Source of the DNA: Diphasiastrum complanatum
Lineage: Eukaryota; Streptophyta; Lycopodiopsida; Lycopodiales; Lycopodiaceae
Direction: 5' to 3'
NCBI GenBank assembly: GCA_029204225.1
Contig: CM055093.1
Coordinates: 205,001 to 269,000 of the forward strand
DNA: 64,000 nucleotides
Shown: in pieces, positions 1-11,473 of the stretch
Layout of the letters: each line of letters starts with the position of its first letter
Position numbering within the stretch: position 1 is the first letter of the stretch
Notes under the pieces: model-generated
The model's database searches: none
Told to the model about the DNA's origin: nothing
Seen by the model: only the letters and a program-made list of their open reading frames with translations
Position numbers and translations under genes: made by a program

Positions 1-3000
1 TCTAATGGTATGCATAGCACAATCATTTCAGGTCAAAACTACCAGTCCCTGTAGTGCTTCTTTGGTATTATGAAATCCTTTCCTGTTCTAAGAACCATAC
101 ATGTTAAATACAGCTATCACCCTCAGTGAAAGTATCAGGTCTTTCAGCAGAGGATATATGTCTATGAACATAGAAACGATGTTTCCATGTGGATTTGGCT
201 TGTTAAAAAATCTTTATATAGAAAAGGGGGACTGAATTTATGAGGACTCGGGGTTGAAGTCATCTAACCTTGAGCAAATTTACTACATCAAGAAAGTAAT
301 ATGTATAAAGACCACAAGTTTGATGTAAACTCAAGAGCTAGGTTATCTATTCTTGAAGGAAGTGATCCAAATGGGATAATTTTGAGGAAACATTATGCTT
401 AATGCCTGGAATGAGGACATACTAAGCATATTGATCTGTTCAATCCTGTAATCCTAGCCAGCATGAGTTTTTGCAAGAATAGTGTTGCTATGATTGACAT
501 CTGTCGTGACATCTGTCAATAATGGGATTGACATATAGATGTTATGTCTTGGATGATACTTGACATAACAAAGAAGAGGTGCAATCTTAGAACCTATGGT
601 ATCCAACCCCAGAGTCTTAGACCAATTTCCTCATGCATAGCATGAACCAAATGCTATAACATCCATACTCACATCATCGGCACCCTAGAGCAGGGGCACC
701 CTAGAGCAGGTGCAGGTCACATGCACAAACATATGTATGTCCACATTAGCTTTCATACATCTGTGCAATGATCAATGTACTGATTTTCAATCACTCCTCT
801 GGCGGTGATGGGCATAATGAAGGCATGGAATTGATTTCAGTAATTAGCTATGTACAGTAAACGATCCTCTCTTTATTACAATAATAGGCATGTCAGAAAT
901 CAAAACTAGTCTGAGAAGAACTCAATGCTATCAACTTCATTTTTGTCCATCAAAGGCATCCATGCCGTTTCTACTATATTCAGGCATGTTTTAAGAAGCT
1001 ACTTTTAGGTCGAGAATCACAATAGGCATTAGCCTTGAGAGTATGCATGCATCGGCCACATGCCAAGAAGAATGGGTTTGCCATTCCCATTGGACTATTT
1101 GTACTGGAGTTTATGAACCGTTCACAAAAAAAGCCCTAAGGTAACTTTTGGAAACACTACTCTAAAATGCAGCTACTACTCTAGTCTTGATTAAAGTCAA
1201 TTTTAGCCAGAGTATCCTAGTTAGCTACTAAGGTACAGGCTTGGCATCCCCTATTGTATACATCAAGGGAGGAGCAAAGCTCACATAATGCTTAAGCTCA
1301 CATCATCTTGTCATCAGCGTGATCTCCTTAGCTGTCTAATCTAAATGTGCCTCCCAGTCTCCTAAGCTCTCTTCCCAATCGCTTATCTCGGTTTAATAGT
1401 GCAGATGTGGGTTCAAGTAGTCCAGTATCTCAGAGTTCATAAAGCCCAAACTCAGATATGCATGTAACCGAGTAGTCCAGTACCTCAGACTTCATAAAGC
1501 CCAAACTCGGGTATGCATGTGGATCAAAATAAGTTGATCTAATCCATTTGCAGCAAATGCAAAAGCATTTCCAACTGAGGCAAGACATGATGCAGGAACT
1601 TCTAGAAGATACAACAGCAGTCATGTTTCAGCAGGCTTATGTATGGTGGCAGGTGGCACTGGCTCTCAAGAATAAGCCAAACCGAAGCCACCATAAAGCT
1701 AGATCTCAGATCAGGATAGCATGAGATTAAGGTAAAGGAGAAAGAAATTTGCAAGACAGTTTTCCAAACTAGGTACTGTCACTATGAATTCTTCATACTT
1801 AAGTTGGGAATTGCAAATGCACAAGCAACTTTTCGGCCAGTGATGAACAAAACCCTTCCATATTATCACAGGAAGTTTGTATCATCTTTGGATTCTATTC
1901 TCATTATACACATTCTTGAGGAGCATCTCAAGGCTGCCATAAGAATTTTAAGATAGAAGAAGCTTTATCCTGAATTCTAATAATTCAGACTGCGAAATTC
2001 TCAACGGTATCTAGGAAATGTCATTTCAAATCATGGAATCTATATGGAGTATGATAAGGTATGAGAGTGACCTATTGCTCCATGCAAGGATTGCATTTTT
2101 CTGACAAGTGTTTTAGAAAGAAGTGAAGAAAAGTAGCAATCAAGATTCACATTAAGTTACTCCACCAATTCAGTTGATGAGATTTTCAAGCATTGTGTAT
2201 GTACAGCCCCTATTTTGCATGTTACCTAGATCCCAGCAAGCTGTTTGACAAGAGAATGGGCTACAATACTATTGTGACTGGGGAAGTCTTACTCTAGGAC
2301 AGCAGACAAATTACTTAGTAAACACATCAAATGAATAGTCCATTTTGGCAGGAGAAATTATGGGAAGACAAAGAACATAGGAGGAACAAAAGTTTAATAT
2401 GCATATTATGACAACCCAAGTGGAGTTTGCTCTAGCATAACACGACTCGCTGATCGTAACTCAAATTCGAACCGATTTGAATAAGAAATCAGGACCGCCA
2501 AAATAGCTCCCTTGTATGCGTTTCTCCAAATGAATGTACGGCCACTGAAGTTTGAGAGACTGCTTGTTTCGTAATCTAGTCACTTTCAGCACTCCAGGCT
2601 TTCACTCTACTCCTAACTTCCACCTCTGCAGCTCGGATCCCTAAACCCTGAACAGAAAATATTCTGTTTTGTGAATTGTGAATTTCTAACCTGTCTGGAA
2701 TCTAGAGGTATGATGAAATTCATGATTGATCATATTATTGAGATTCGTGATCAGTGATATGTAGGTAGGCTGTAAGAAATCGAGACTCCAGTAATTGTAG
2801 TATATAATTTGTAAATGTAGCCTGTACCCTTTACCGGTAACCAGCTTTTGTTCTTTTCCTGTTAAACATGATTCCAAACCAGAGATCACTAGTCTAGGCC
2901 AAGCATATCCAGCTAGTGGAATGGGTCTTGGTGGGATGCCAAGGCTAATGCTTTGAAGATGGATCTAGGTTGCAGAATGAAATTGACTCCCAATCTCGGG

Positions 3001-3835
3001 GGAGAGAGCTTCAATTGAGCTTTGAAGTTGGTGATATGTTGCATCTCCAATTATTTGTTTTCTACGACAGAGCTTGGATCTAATCTGGTTAAGTCTTGTG
3101 GGTAATTTACAGCTAGCCATCACTTCCACAAAAATGTTAAGGACAACAACACATGTCTGCAAAATATCTGTGTATTGGGAATACATTGGAATGCAAAAAA
3201 TCTAAGAAGACAATGCATTCATTAGGTAGACAAAAATCCATGAAACTAGAATATAAGCAAGTAATCCATAAGAAACAATCAACAAAAAAAACTGTTTAGC
3301 CATTCCTCACGTAAGATTAAAAGAATGATTTTTACTCACAAGTTCAGAAAAAGAGGTAAATAAGGAAACACAACACATGTAGAATCTGAATTTGAGCTGC
3401 TTGAGGAAGTGCCGGAGAAAAAGCATCAGACTGTGATAACATAAGTTGTGATATGTGTTTCAAAAGAAATAAATGCTCTTAGGTAGACTTAGTAGTGACT
3501 AAGAAGTAAACAACAACCAAAGGCAACAAGTTAAGAATTGTAAGATAAGAGCCAACCAAAAAGAAACAAAATACTCATAACCATCAGCATGAACCCCACT
3601 TGCAAACAAGAGTTAACAAAGAAATAGACACCCCTAAAATTAAACTTTAAAACACATAATTATTTGCCAACAATTCACTTACAGATACTTTCTTTTCAAT
3701 TTTGAAAATATTAATCAATGTGCCACTTGCAACTATTTAGCATGTCAACAATAGGAATTAAGTACATTAACCAAGTAATGCAGCTAATTTACCCTGCGTC
3801 TAATAGTGCAAAAATCCTTGGGGGTAGATCAGGAC
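1..3835. other. No recognisable gene; expected 3' side of DCP1
   Basis: No long reading frame and no transposon protein could be recognised here. Because DCP1 is transcribed leftwards and its exon 4 ends at 3836, the remaining DCP1 exons (linker and C-terminal trimerisation region) should lie here or beyond the left edge. I looked on the minus strand for the peptide that normally follows the EVH1 domain and for the C-terminal helix and did not find either. The base composition is ordinary AT-rich intron-like sequence. Confidence 0.5.
1416..1520. repeat. Tandem duplication, 2 copies of about 53 bp
   Basis: Two adjacent copies start at 1416 and 1471. Each begins AGTAGTCCAGTA, contains TTCATAAAGCCCAAACTC and ends in TATGCATGT. 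They differ at only a few positions. Confidence 0.85.
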
Positions 3836-3980
3836 CTTGAGAAAAGCTTAGCCACTTCTTCACATTCTCCAGGATTATAAAACCAGATACCGTTGACTTC
3901 TTGAGCAGCGTTACGGTAAAGCAGATATGGTACTTGTGTGTCATACTCAAAGTCACTTAGCAAGTCCTCTACCAAGTTCT
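3836..3980 (-). CDS. DCP1: DCP1 exon 4 (second half of EVH1 domain)
   Basis: The exon is 145 nt, entered after a TCAG acceptor at 3981-3982 that follows a pyrimidine-rich stretch. Its first two bases complete a Glu codon begun in exon 3. It carries the conserved YLLYRNAAQEVNGIWFYN block, containing aromatic residues of the EVH1 fold, and ends at LFSR. The donor is AG/GTCCTG, a weak match to the plant consensus; an in-frame TGA follows at once if the exon is read through. Confidence 0.9.
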
Positions 3981-5174
3981 CTGATCCAAAAGACAGCAAA
4001 TTGTCAGTGGTCAACAACCTTAGCACAAAATATAGAATGTCTGCACTGATCGAACTTGTGTCTTTTGCTACTAATTACTTTTAAGATTTTGAAGCTCCAC
4101 CATTTGAAGAGAATAATCTTATCAGTCAGCCTTGATTAAATAATCACGAGTTTATGCATTGTCTGTAAGCTTTCTTCAAACCATAATATATGAGGTTTTC
4201 AGATAGAAATTTGTTCGTCATAAGGCATGCACAATAATGAAGGGTGAGCATCAAATAAACATACATATTTTACCCAATATTTGCAACAAATCAAGTTACT
4301 CAAGAGAGTTGAAAATTCACAAACAAGAAAGTTAGCAATGTCTAACTACCAAAAGGAAAGGCTTTGAAGAAGACAGGTTGCCATCGATTATTTAGAAACA
4401 TCATCACGATTGTTAAGCAAATACAACATCAAAACATCAAGAAATTTATATTGCAAAATTATGAATGATCATGGCTGGCCGAAAAATCTGATGCCTTTTG
4501 CTAAAACTTTGCAAATCAGCATAAGTCTTTCATGATTGCCATTTTGAAAAATCTCATACCAACAAGGAACGAACTCCAAAGCATAGATGCACCGCGATTC
4601 TGAATCGCGATCAGAATCGCGATTCTGAATCGCGATCAGAATCGCGATTCAGAAACGCGTTTCGGGATTTTCCCATAATCGCGCACAATCTTTTTTTTTT
4701 TTTAATTTTTTTAGGCAATATGGGTATCAGATGAAAGCTCTGATTGAGAGCATTATGACTGTGTAGTTTGCCGACTGTTTCGAGTGCAAAACACCAAAAA
4801 GTGTGTTTTCACTCAGCCGAACCCCTAGAGCTTCCTGCTATATAGACACTGTAGATAAAAATGCTACCACCCCCCCGTAGATAAAAATGGGGTCCAAATG
4901 TGCGCCGAGAAGGGCCCAATATTTATGCCCCCAACTGTATGCACATTGCACTCACATCTCCAGTGAAACGATTGCAAAAGTGATCATCATCCATACAGTT
5001 GATAGCCCAAACTGTAGGATTAACATTTACTGAAAACCAGAGCAAATGACAACCAGATAGCTACTGAAAAAAAAAAAATACGATCTGTTTGTGCTCATCT
5101 ACTGCACTTCTGAGAGGCAAAACGCTGGTTTGACCATTGATCCCCTAAAAAATTTCAGCCATAAGCTATTTTTC

Positions 5175-5221
<47 letters not shown>

Positions 5222-8200
5222 TAGTACCCTCTGGTACCGCTGGTATGGTACCGCCAGTTCCATATCAGTGGTACCGCCGGTACGGTACCGCCCTGGGATC
5301 CGCGGTACCAGGGCGGTACCATTTTTAATATTTTTTTTTATTTTTTAATATATTTTTAGTAATTTTTTTTTGCATATTAACTACCAAAAAAGGACAAAAA
5401 AAAGTAAAAAAAGGGGGTTCTGGGTGTAAAAAAAGAGGGTACAATACATGATGCAGGGGACTGTTGCAGTGGCACATGGGCACTGCGAGTGAGCAGACCG
5501 AGGGGCCAATGGGAGACCAACACAGGGGGGTAGCATCACATGGGGGCAAGTACAGAGGCACATGGGCATTGTGGGTGAGCAGACCATGGGCCCAATGGGA
5601 GACCAACACAGGGGGGAGCATCACATGGGGGCAGGTACAGAGGCACATGGAGGGATGATGGGGATCCACATGGCCGATCAGGCTGTGGGGATAAATAGCC
5701 ACTCACAATGCCATTGTGGTCGGCATTTTCAGAGGCTGTGAGAGGGCTAGTGATAGACAGTGAGAGAGCAAGCGAGAGCCGGTGACAGGCTGTGAGAGGC
5801 TGTTTGAGAGCCAGAGTGCTGTGAGAGGGTGTTTAAGGATCAGGGTGCTGTGAGGAGAAGGTCGATCGAGATGGCTGAGCGCATACCACCGAAGCCCGAG
5901 GGCGAAGCCAGGAGAAAGCTTGAGGAAGATATCCGAAGGCACAACGAGAGGCATCAGAAGCAAGAGGCAGATATCCGAGAGATGCTGCGACAGACTCGAC
6001 AGAGAAATCTGGAACCGGAGACACCCGCCCCCGCTGTGGATCCTGTCCCCGCTGTCGAGCTGGATCTGGATGAGCAGATCGGAATGAATTTCACACGACG
6101 GCAACTCATCATGGTCAGGGAAAGGGCGGCCAGACGTCGGGCTAACCAGGAGGCAGCTCGAGCTAACCGGGAGGCAGAGCAAGAGCGACAAAACAATGCA
6201 CCAGACGAGGGCGAGGAGTCGGTGGAGGATCAGTGAGGGATGTTTAGAATAGATGAGGTCCACCCGTATGTGGCGGACTGTTGCTATGTAGTTTTCGGCA
6301 GTTTATGGTGCAGCAAATAACTAGATGGTTGCTTAAAAAAATGACAGTATATGTGATGTTATCCTGATACAACGGTTGAATATATACATAGTTGTTTTTT
6401 GTGCAACGCGAGCCTGGTCATGTAAGATGCAATGTCTATAATTTTTTTAAATGCAGATGTATTACATGTGTTTATGAAATGTCGTTTGGGGTGTAGGGGT
6501 GATTGATGTGCTCATGATGTAGGTGCATATATGTGAAGCTAGCATTCACATCAAACGAAATTGAATGAATATAGGATTCAGACACGCACATAGAATTCTT
6601 CAACATAAAATAAAGCATCACATGTACAGAGCGACATACGCACAATGTGCAGCAAATAATGTAGGCCAAACACTGTATATAATGTGAAAAATCATCTGAG
6701 TACAATGGTAGACCGTCTGCTAGAGACAAACTACTGAAACTAAAACAACAGAGCCACAATCAATGCTCTGGCTCTGACTCAGACGAATGCTCTGGAGACA
6801 ACTCAGGGCCCCGAGCTGACTCTCGCAGCCGATATCTCTGCCTGTCTGGAACTGGCATGGGCTGTGTATCCAAGGGGGAAGACTCGTCATCCTCATCCTC
6901 CCAATCAGCCTCCGCATCAGCCCCCAAGCAGGCCAAAACAACAACACCTGATCCAACTGGCTGTGATACTGCACCTCTACCTGTACCTGGAGCCCTGCAT
7001 GGTCGTCCTCTCCTCCCTGGCAGTTTCTGTGCCTTGCCTTTCTTGTTCGGTGCACCCTTGGGCCTGCCTGGTCTCTTGCGGACAAGAGGAGCTGTCAATG
7101 CCTCGTCACCCCCATGCAAATCACCTGGCTGGCTAGGCTGGGCCCAAGCTGAGGCCGGCTGGGATAGGGAAGCAAAAGAGGGAACTCCCTGTGCAACTGA
7201 GCGAGGAGGATGAGCTCGTGGAGTGTGTGCCCGTGGGGCTGCTGCAGGTGGAGGAACTGGCTGTGCAGGAGGCGAGTACAATGGCGATATGTACTGAAAG
7301 GGGCGCTGTGGTGGCCGGTACTGGTACATCCTGGGTGCTGCCAAAGGAGGAGGATGTGACGTGGGAGCCACTGTGGATGTGGGCGCTGCAAGAGAAAACC
7401 TGGGCACAGATGGTGGCCTGCCATGGAGACCTGGTGCTGCAGAAGTGGACGGCGATGGAGGGGCTGCAGGCCTAAATGGCATCGGTGGCACTGGAGGAGC
7501 TGTGCGACGCACATACACCCTCTGAGGAGCTGGAGGAACTGTAGGCACCTCATGCGGCTGCTCTGGCTGGGACTCTGTGTGTGGCATGCTGGCAAGAGAT
7601 GATGGGGGCGCCCTGACACTCGGCATCTGCTGGGCCTCTGAATCCAATGTGGCAACCAAGTCGGCCAGCTAGGCATCCAAATACAAATGCTCTGGGCTCT
7701 GGGACTCATCCTGTGCACCAGCCTCTAAATCATCCTGTGCACCAACCCCTGAATCATCCTGTGCACCAACCCCTGAATCAACCCAAGCCTCATCCCGTGC
7801 CTCATCATGTGCACCCTGTAGACCTTGCATGGCCTCGCAATCTGTGCAATGAAAGTCATCAGGTGCCTCCTCTGGTGTGCTGTCGTAGTAACGGCCATGA
7901 CTCTGTGCTGCACGCATCCAAACATCTGCGGGACCGGCATCTAAACCACTCTGCCCTCTATCAAGAGCCTCCTCCATCATGTCGACATAGGTAGATATGC
8001 CACTGCCCCCCCCCTGTGTGCCCTGCCTGTCTGCCGGTATAACATGTGCCATGTGTCCCACCTCTGCCACGTGATGCACCTGTGACCCCTGCCCGTGGCA
8101 TGTGCCCTGCACCTGTATAATCTGCCTCATCCCTCTCTGGTCTGGCAAACACAACCTGAATGGGCTCATCCTCATCATGCTCATCCTCCGACACTGGCTC

Positions 8201-11200
8201 ATCTGCCTCATACAATGGGGGCTCTCTGTGCTCAAGCCCAAGCTCTCTCTCTCTCTCATCTCGGCAAGCTCCCTCTCTCTCTCTGCCATCAACTGTGTGC
8301 CCAGGTCATCTGCAGGCATGGGATGGGTGCTGTCCGTAGGCAAGTCAACCTGGCGCTCCAAATCGGATATCTTCGTCTGCAAGGTTTAAAATTGGCATGT
8401 CAGAGAAACAACTCTATCAAGAAATGAAACCAACATACCAGGAGTCAACCAACATGCTATGAAAGGTTAGCTTATCACCTGCAATGCGCTCGTAATGGTC
8501 GGAAGCCTCCTGGAGAGACGTGCGTTGGTGCTACAGAACACCAACCGCTCCAACTGACTCACTGACAAGCGGTTCCTTCTCCTCGTGTGAATCAGTGCCC
8601 ATGTGCTCCAATTACGCTCACACACGGAGGCAGCACAGTCCTGTGGTGCGTGCATTGAAATACTTCAGCACATTGTGGCAGAGGTGAAACTTCAACGAAA
8701 CACAAAAAATGGAGGATAAAATGAGATGCATACCTGAGAAAGGACACGCAGTGCCAGACGCTGTATAGATGGGTATGTGCCACCAGGTAATGGGTAGTTG
8801 CCTCCTCTCTGGATCCTAGGCAGCCGGGTGGCCGAATGTGCCCATGCCGAAACGAAATGCAGCGAGCTCCTCCATGAGCCTGATAGGATCCAAACCTACG
8901 TGTGGACCCACCCTGTGAATGTACTGAAGCCAATCGGCCTCGAGCTCTCTATCTGCGATCTGTGTCGCAGAGAGGAAGAGGGGATGCAGCATGTGTGCAA
9001 CGTTGTGGATACTCCTGTGGAAGTAGTTCCACCGCGTCTCCCATATGAACTTCAGCTCTGTCATCCTGCAGGTGAGGGGCATGTGGTTTAGGGCATTACG
9101 AAAAAGCTTAACACTGATAGAAAAACAAACTAGCAAGTACTAAAAAGATAAAGGTCAATTGCAACACTGTACCGCTTACCTCTCTGGCTGCAAGATGGGC
9201 AGCTGCAGGAACTGTCCAATCCGGTCCATGAGCTCATAAACCAGTCCAAGTGTCGACCCCTTGCTATCAGCCATGCGGAGCACAATGTAGAGTGGTCGAA
9301 GCAGTCCTGACAATGTCTGTGCATCCCTCCAGAACTGGTCTCCCCTCACCGTGGAAGAAAAGTCCTCCCCATCCTCAGTGTGCGGAAATGTACTGGCACC
9401 CCAAAGATCACTGGCAACCATCTGTAGAAGCTGGGCCCTGCACCTGATCAAACGGTCGATGACCACTAAGTCGAATGCAAAGCGCGTGGGGGCTGGCTTA
9501 CGGAGGTCCAAATGGCTGAACACCCGGAACATGGCAAGAACACGCCTCTTTCTGGTGACAAAAGTCACCAGGAAGAGGGCCTCCCGGACGATGGCTCTAA
9601 CCCAGGGAAGTGCTCCAATGTCCCCCATCAGAAGGTCTATGTCGTGGGCTGCACAGGGGGTATGAACAATATGAGGGAACTCGGCCTCTAGCAGTACACC
9701 CATCTGAATGCAGTTCGTGGCATTGTCCGTCACCACCGTGACGACATGTTGTGGGCCTATGGCTAGGATGGAAGACCTGATGACATCAAACATGAACTCT
9801 GCAGATATGACTCTCCCCCCCTACTGCAATCCACTGCCCTCAAAAACTGTGTGCCCATGCAGCTGGAGACCAGTATGTTGAGGATCGGCCTCCTCCTGAC
9901 ATCAGTCTAGCCATCGGACATGATGCTGCAACCGTAAGTGGCCCAGTGCCGACGCAGAGGCTCCATCTCTCTAGACAAGGACTCGACCCTATCCCTCAGC
10001 ATGTGTGTGCGGACAACCTCTGAACTAGGGACTCTCCAGCTAGGGCTGACAGACTGTGCAAGGCGGAAGGCCCTTCTGAAGGGCTCAGAGTCGGTGATGG
10101 CAAAGGGCAGGTTCAGCTCGTAAACCAGACTGGCCACGGCCAGTGTGGCCTCTCTGTCCATGTGCGGCTGATGCGCGCCGCGAATGGTCTGCTGCACGAG
10201 GGCTCTCCCTGGTGGGCGACGGGTGGTGGACCTCCAGCACGGTGCACCAACCGTGACGGGAATGGAAGATGACGCGACAGGCTGGGCGCTGGTGGATGCA
10301 TCGGCTGTAGACGTGGAATGGGGAGAGTGGGATGCACTGGCAGGGATGGGTGCAGCAGCATAGGTGGGGTGCATTGGTGGAGGGGCAACATCTGGCATGG
10401 GGTACGAAAACTGCTGGCTGAGGAGGTCATCCGGATGGGAAGGGAAAGAAGAAGGGGTCTCTTCCACATCCTCGAAGGCCCGCCCAGTACCATCCTGGGC
10501 CTGCTCGGGTGGCGGAGAGTCCATGAGAAAGTCGTAGACTGGTGGAGTGCGAGCAACAGTGGGTGGTGGTGAAACCGCAGTGGCAACTGTCGGACGCGAT
10601 GGGACGGGATCCACCGGAATCTGAGCAGATGGGGGTGCATGAGGCAGAACTGTCTGAGGGGCAAAGGGACCGGAGGAGGATGCCCTCCCTCTCCTCGTGC
10701 GTGCCAGCCAAGCAGGCAGCAACTCTGGGTTAGTCACATAAGGAGCGGTGCAAAATCGGAGAACGCCCTCCGAAATGGTGTTCTCCCCTGCCACGAGCCG
10801 CGGCCCGTAGGTGTCCAGTAGTCGCTGCCTGTCGGGGACGGTCATGCTGCCACAAGGGGCAGCATTCAAGGTGGCACCATTTTTGGCGCGTGCACCGAGC
10901 AGATGGCCTTTAAGGCGAGTGAGGGATGCAGCAAACTCGACGAGACAGTATCGGCAGCGCACGATCTTCTGACCGGTCTTGTTGGCATTGTCGGCAGCCC
11001 GCCTGACAATGTCTACCTCGTCCCACAGACCGGAAAGGTCGGATTGCACCATTGCAGATGAAATGAGGGATGGATTGCTGGAAAAAAAACAGCAGGGTTC
11101 ACTGTTGGAGAGACGCTGAAAATGGGCGAATGCAGGGCAAAGGAAATCAGATGCAAGGCAGGGCGTTGCGTGGGCGATGGGCGACGCAAGGAATCAAAGG

Positions 11201-11417
11201 TAGGCAAGAAAAATCAGCAGCGATGGCAGGGCGGAGAGGGCGCAAAAAAATTTCAGAGGAAATGCGAGGGGGGCGGGTAGGTTTAGGTAAAAGAAAATTT
11301 AAAAAAATATTAAATAATAAATATATTATTATATTGTGGTACCGCGGTACCAGTATGGTCCCGCGGTACCGGGATCCGCGGTATCGGGATCCGCGGTACC
11401 CAGTACCGCGGGACCTA

Positions 11418-11473
<56 letters not shown>

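Larger units (their letters stand above)
6760..11052 (-). pseudogene. hAT transposase of element B, multi-exon, broken
   Basis: A hAT transposase would cut and reinsert element B in the nucleus. The parts occur in the expected order on the minus strand: N-terminal zinc finger and Pro/Ser-rich region (9910-11052), catalytic core (9180-9906), RNase-H-like remainder (8734-9065), C-terminal dimerisation block (8479-8640) and an unusual Pro-rich AT-hook tail (6760-8376). Introns 9066-9179, 8641-8733 and 8377-8478 have GT-AG borders. The gene is inactive. A TAG replaces the Trp of the SDGW motif (9907-9909), a frameshift lies near a run of seven G (9815-9821), stops occur at 8816-8818 and 7666-7668, and the tail shifts frame near 8250. 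The family call is firm; exon limits are by eye. Confidence 0.85.
5219..11420. mobile_element. hAT-like element B (about 6.2 kb) inside (TA)n
   Basis: Both ends abut (TA)n tracts. The left terminus reads TCATAGTACCC and the right terminus, inverted, reads TCATAGGTCCC. Both are followed by clustered GGTACCGC palindromes (5232-5320 and 11336-11415). The CATAG start matches element A. Target duplications cannot be separated from the TA repeat. The element carries a multi-exon transposase on the minus strand (6760-11052) and a small convergent ORF on the plus strand (5871-6236). Confidence 0.72.

Noticed and set aside
2965..3186. Minus-strand frame (LPTRLNQIRSKLCRRKQIIG) as a possible further DCP1 exon
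   Set aside because: It matches no part of DCP1 that I know, and the phase and splice sites cannot be justified.
5703..6263. A 186-codon minus-strand frame opposite the small ORF of B, starting with a hydrophobic stretch
   Set aside because: The plus-strand frame has a homologue in element C; the minus frame is its shadow and is Leu/Ser-rich because the sense strand is Arg/Glu-rich.
6857..7475. Plus-strand frames overlapping the B transposase tail
   Set aside because: They are antisense shadows of a GC-rich Pro/AT-hook coding exon.
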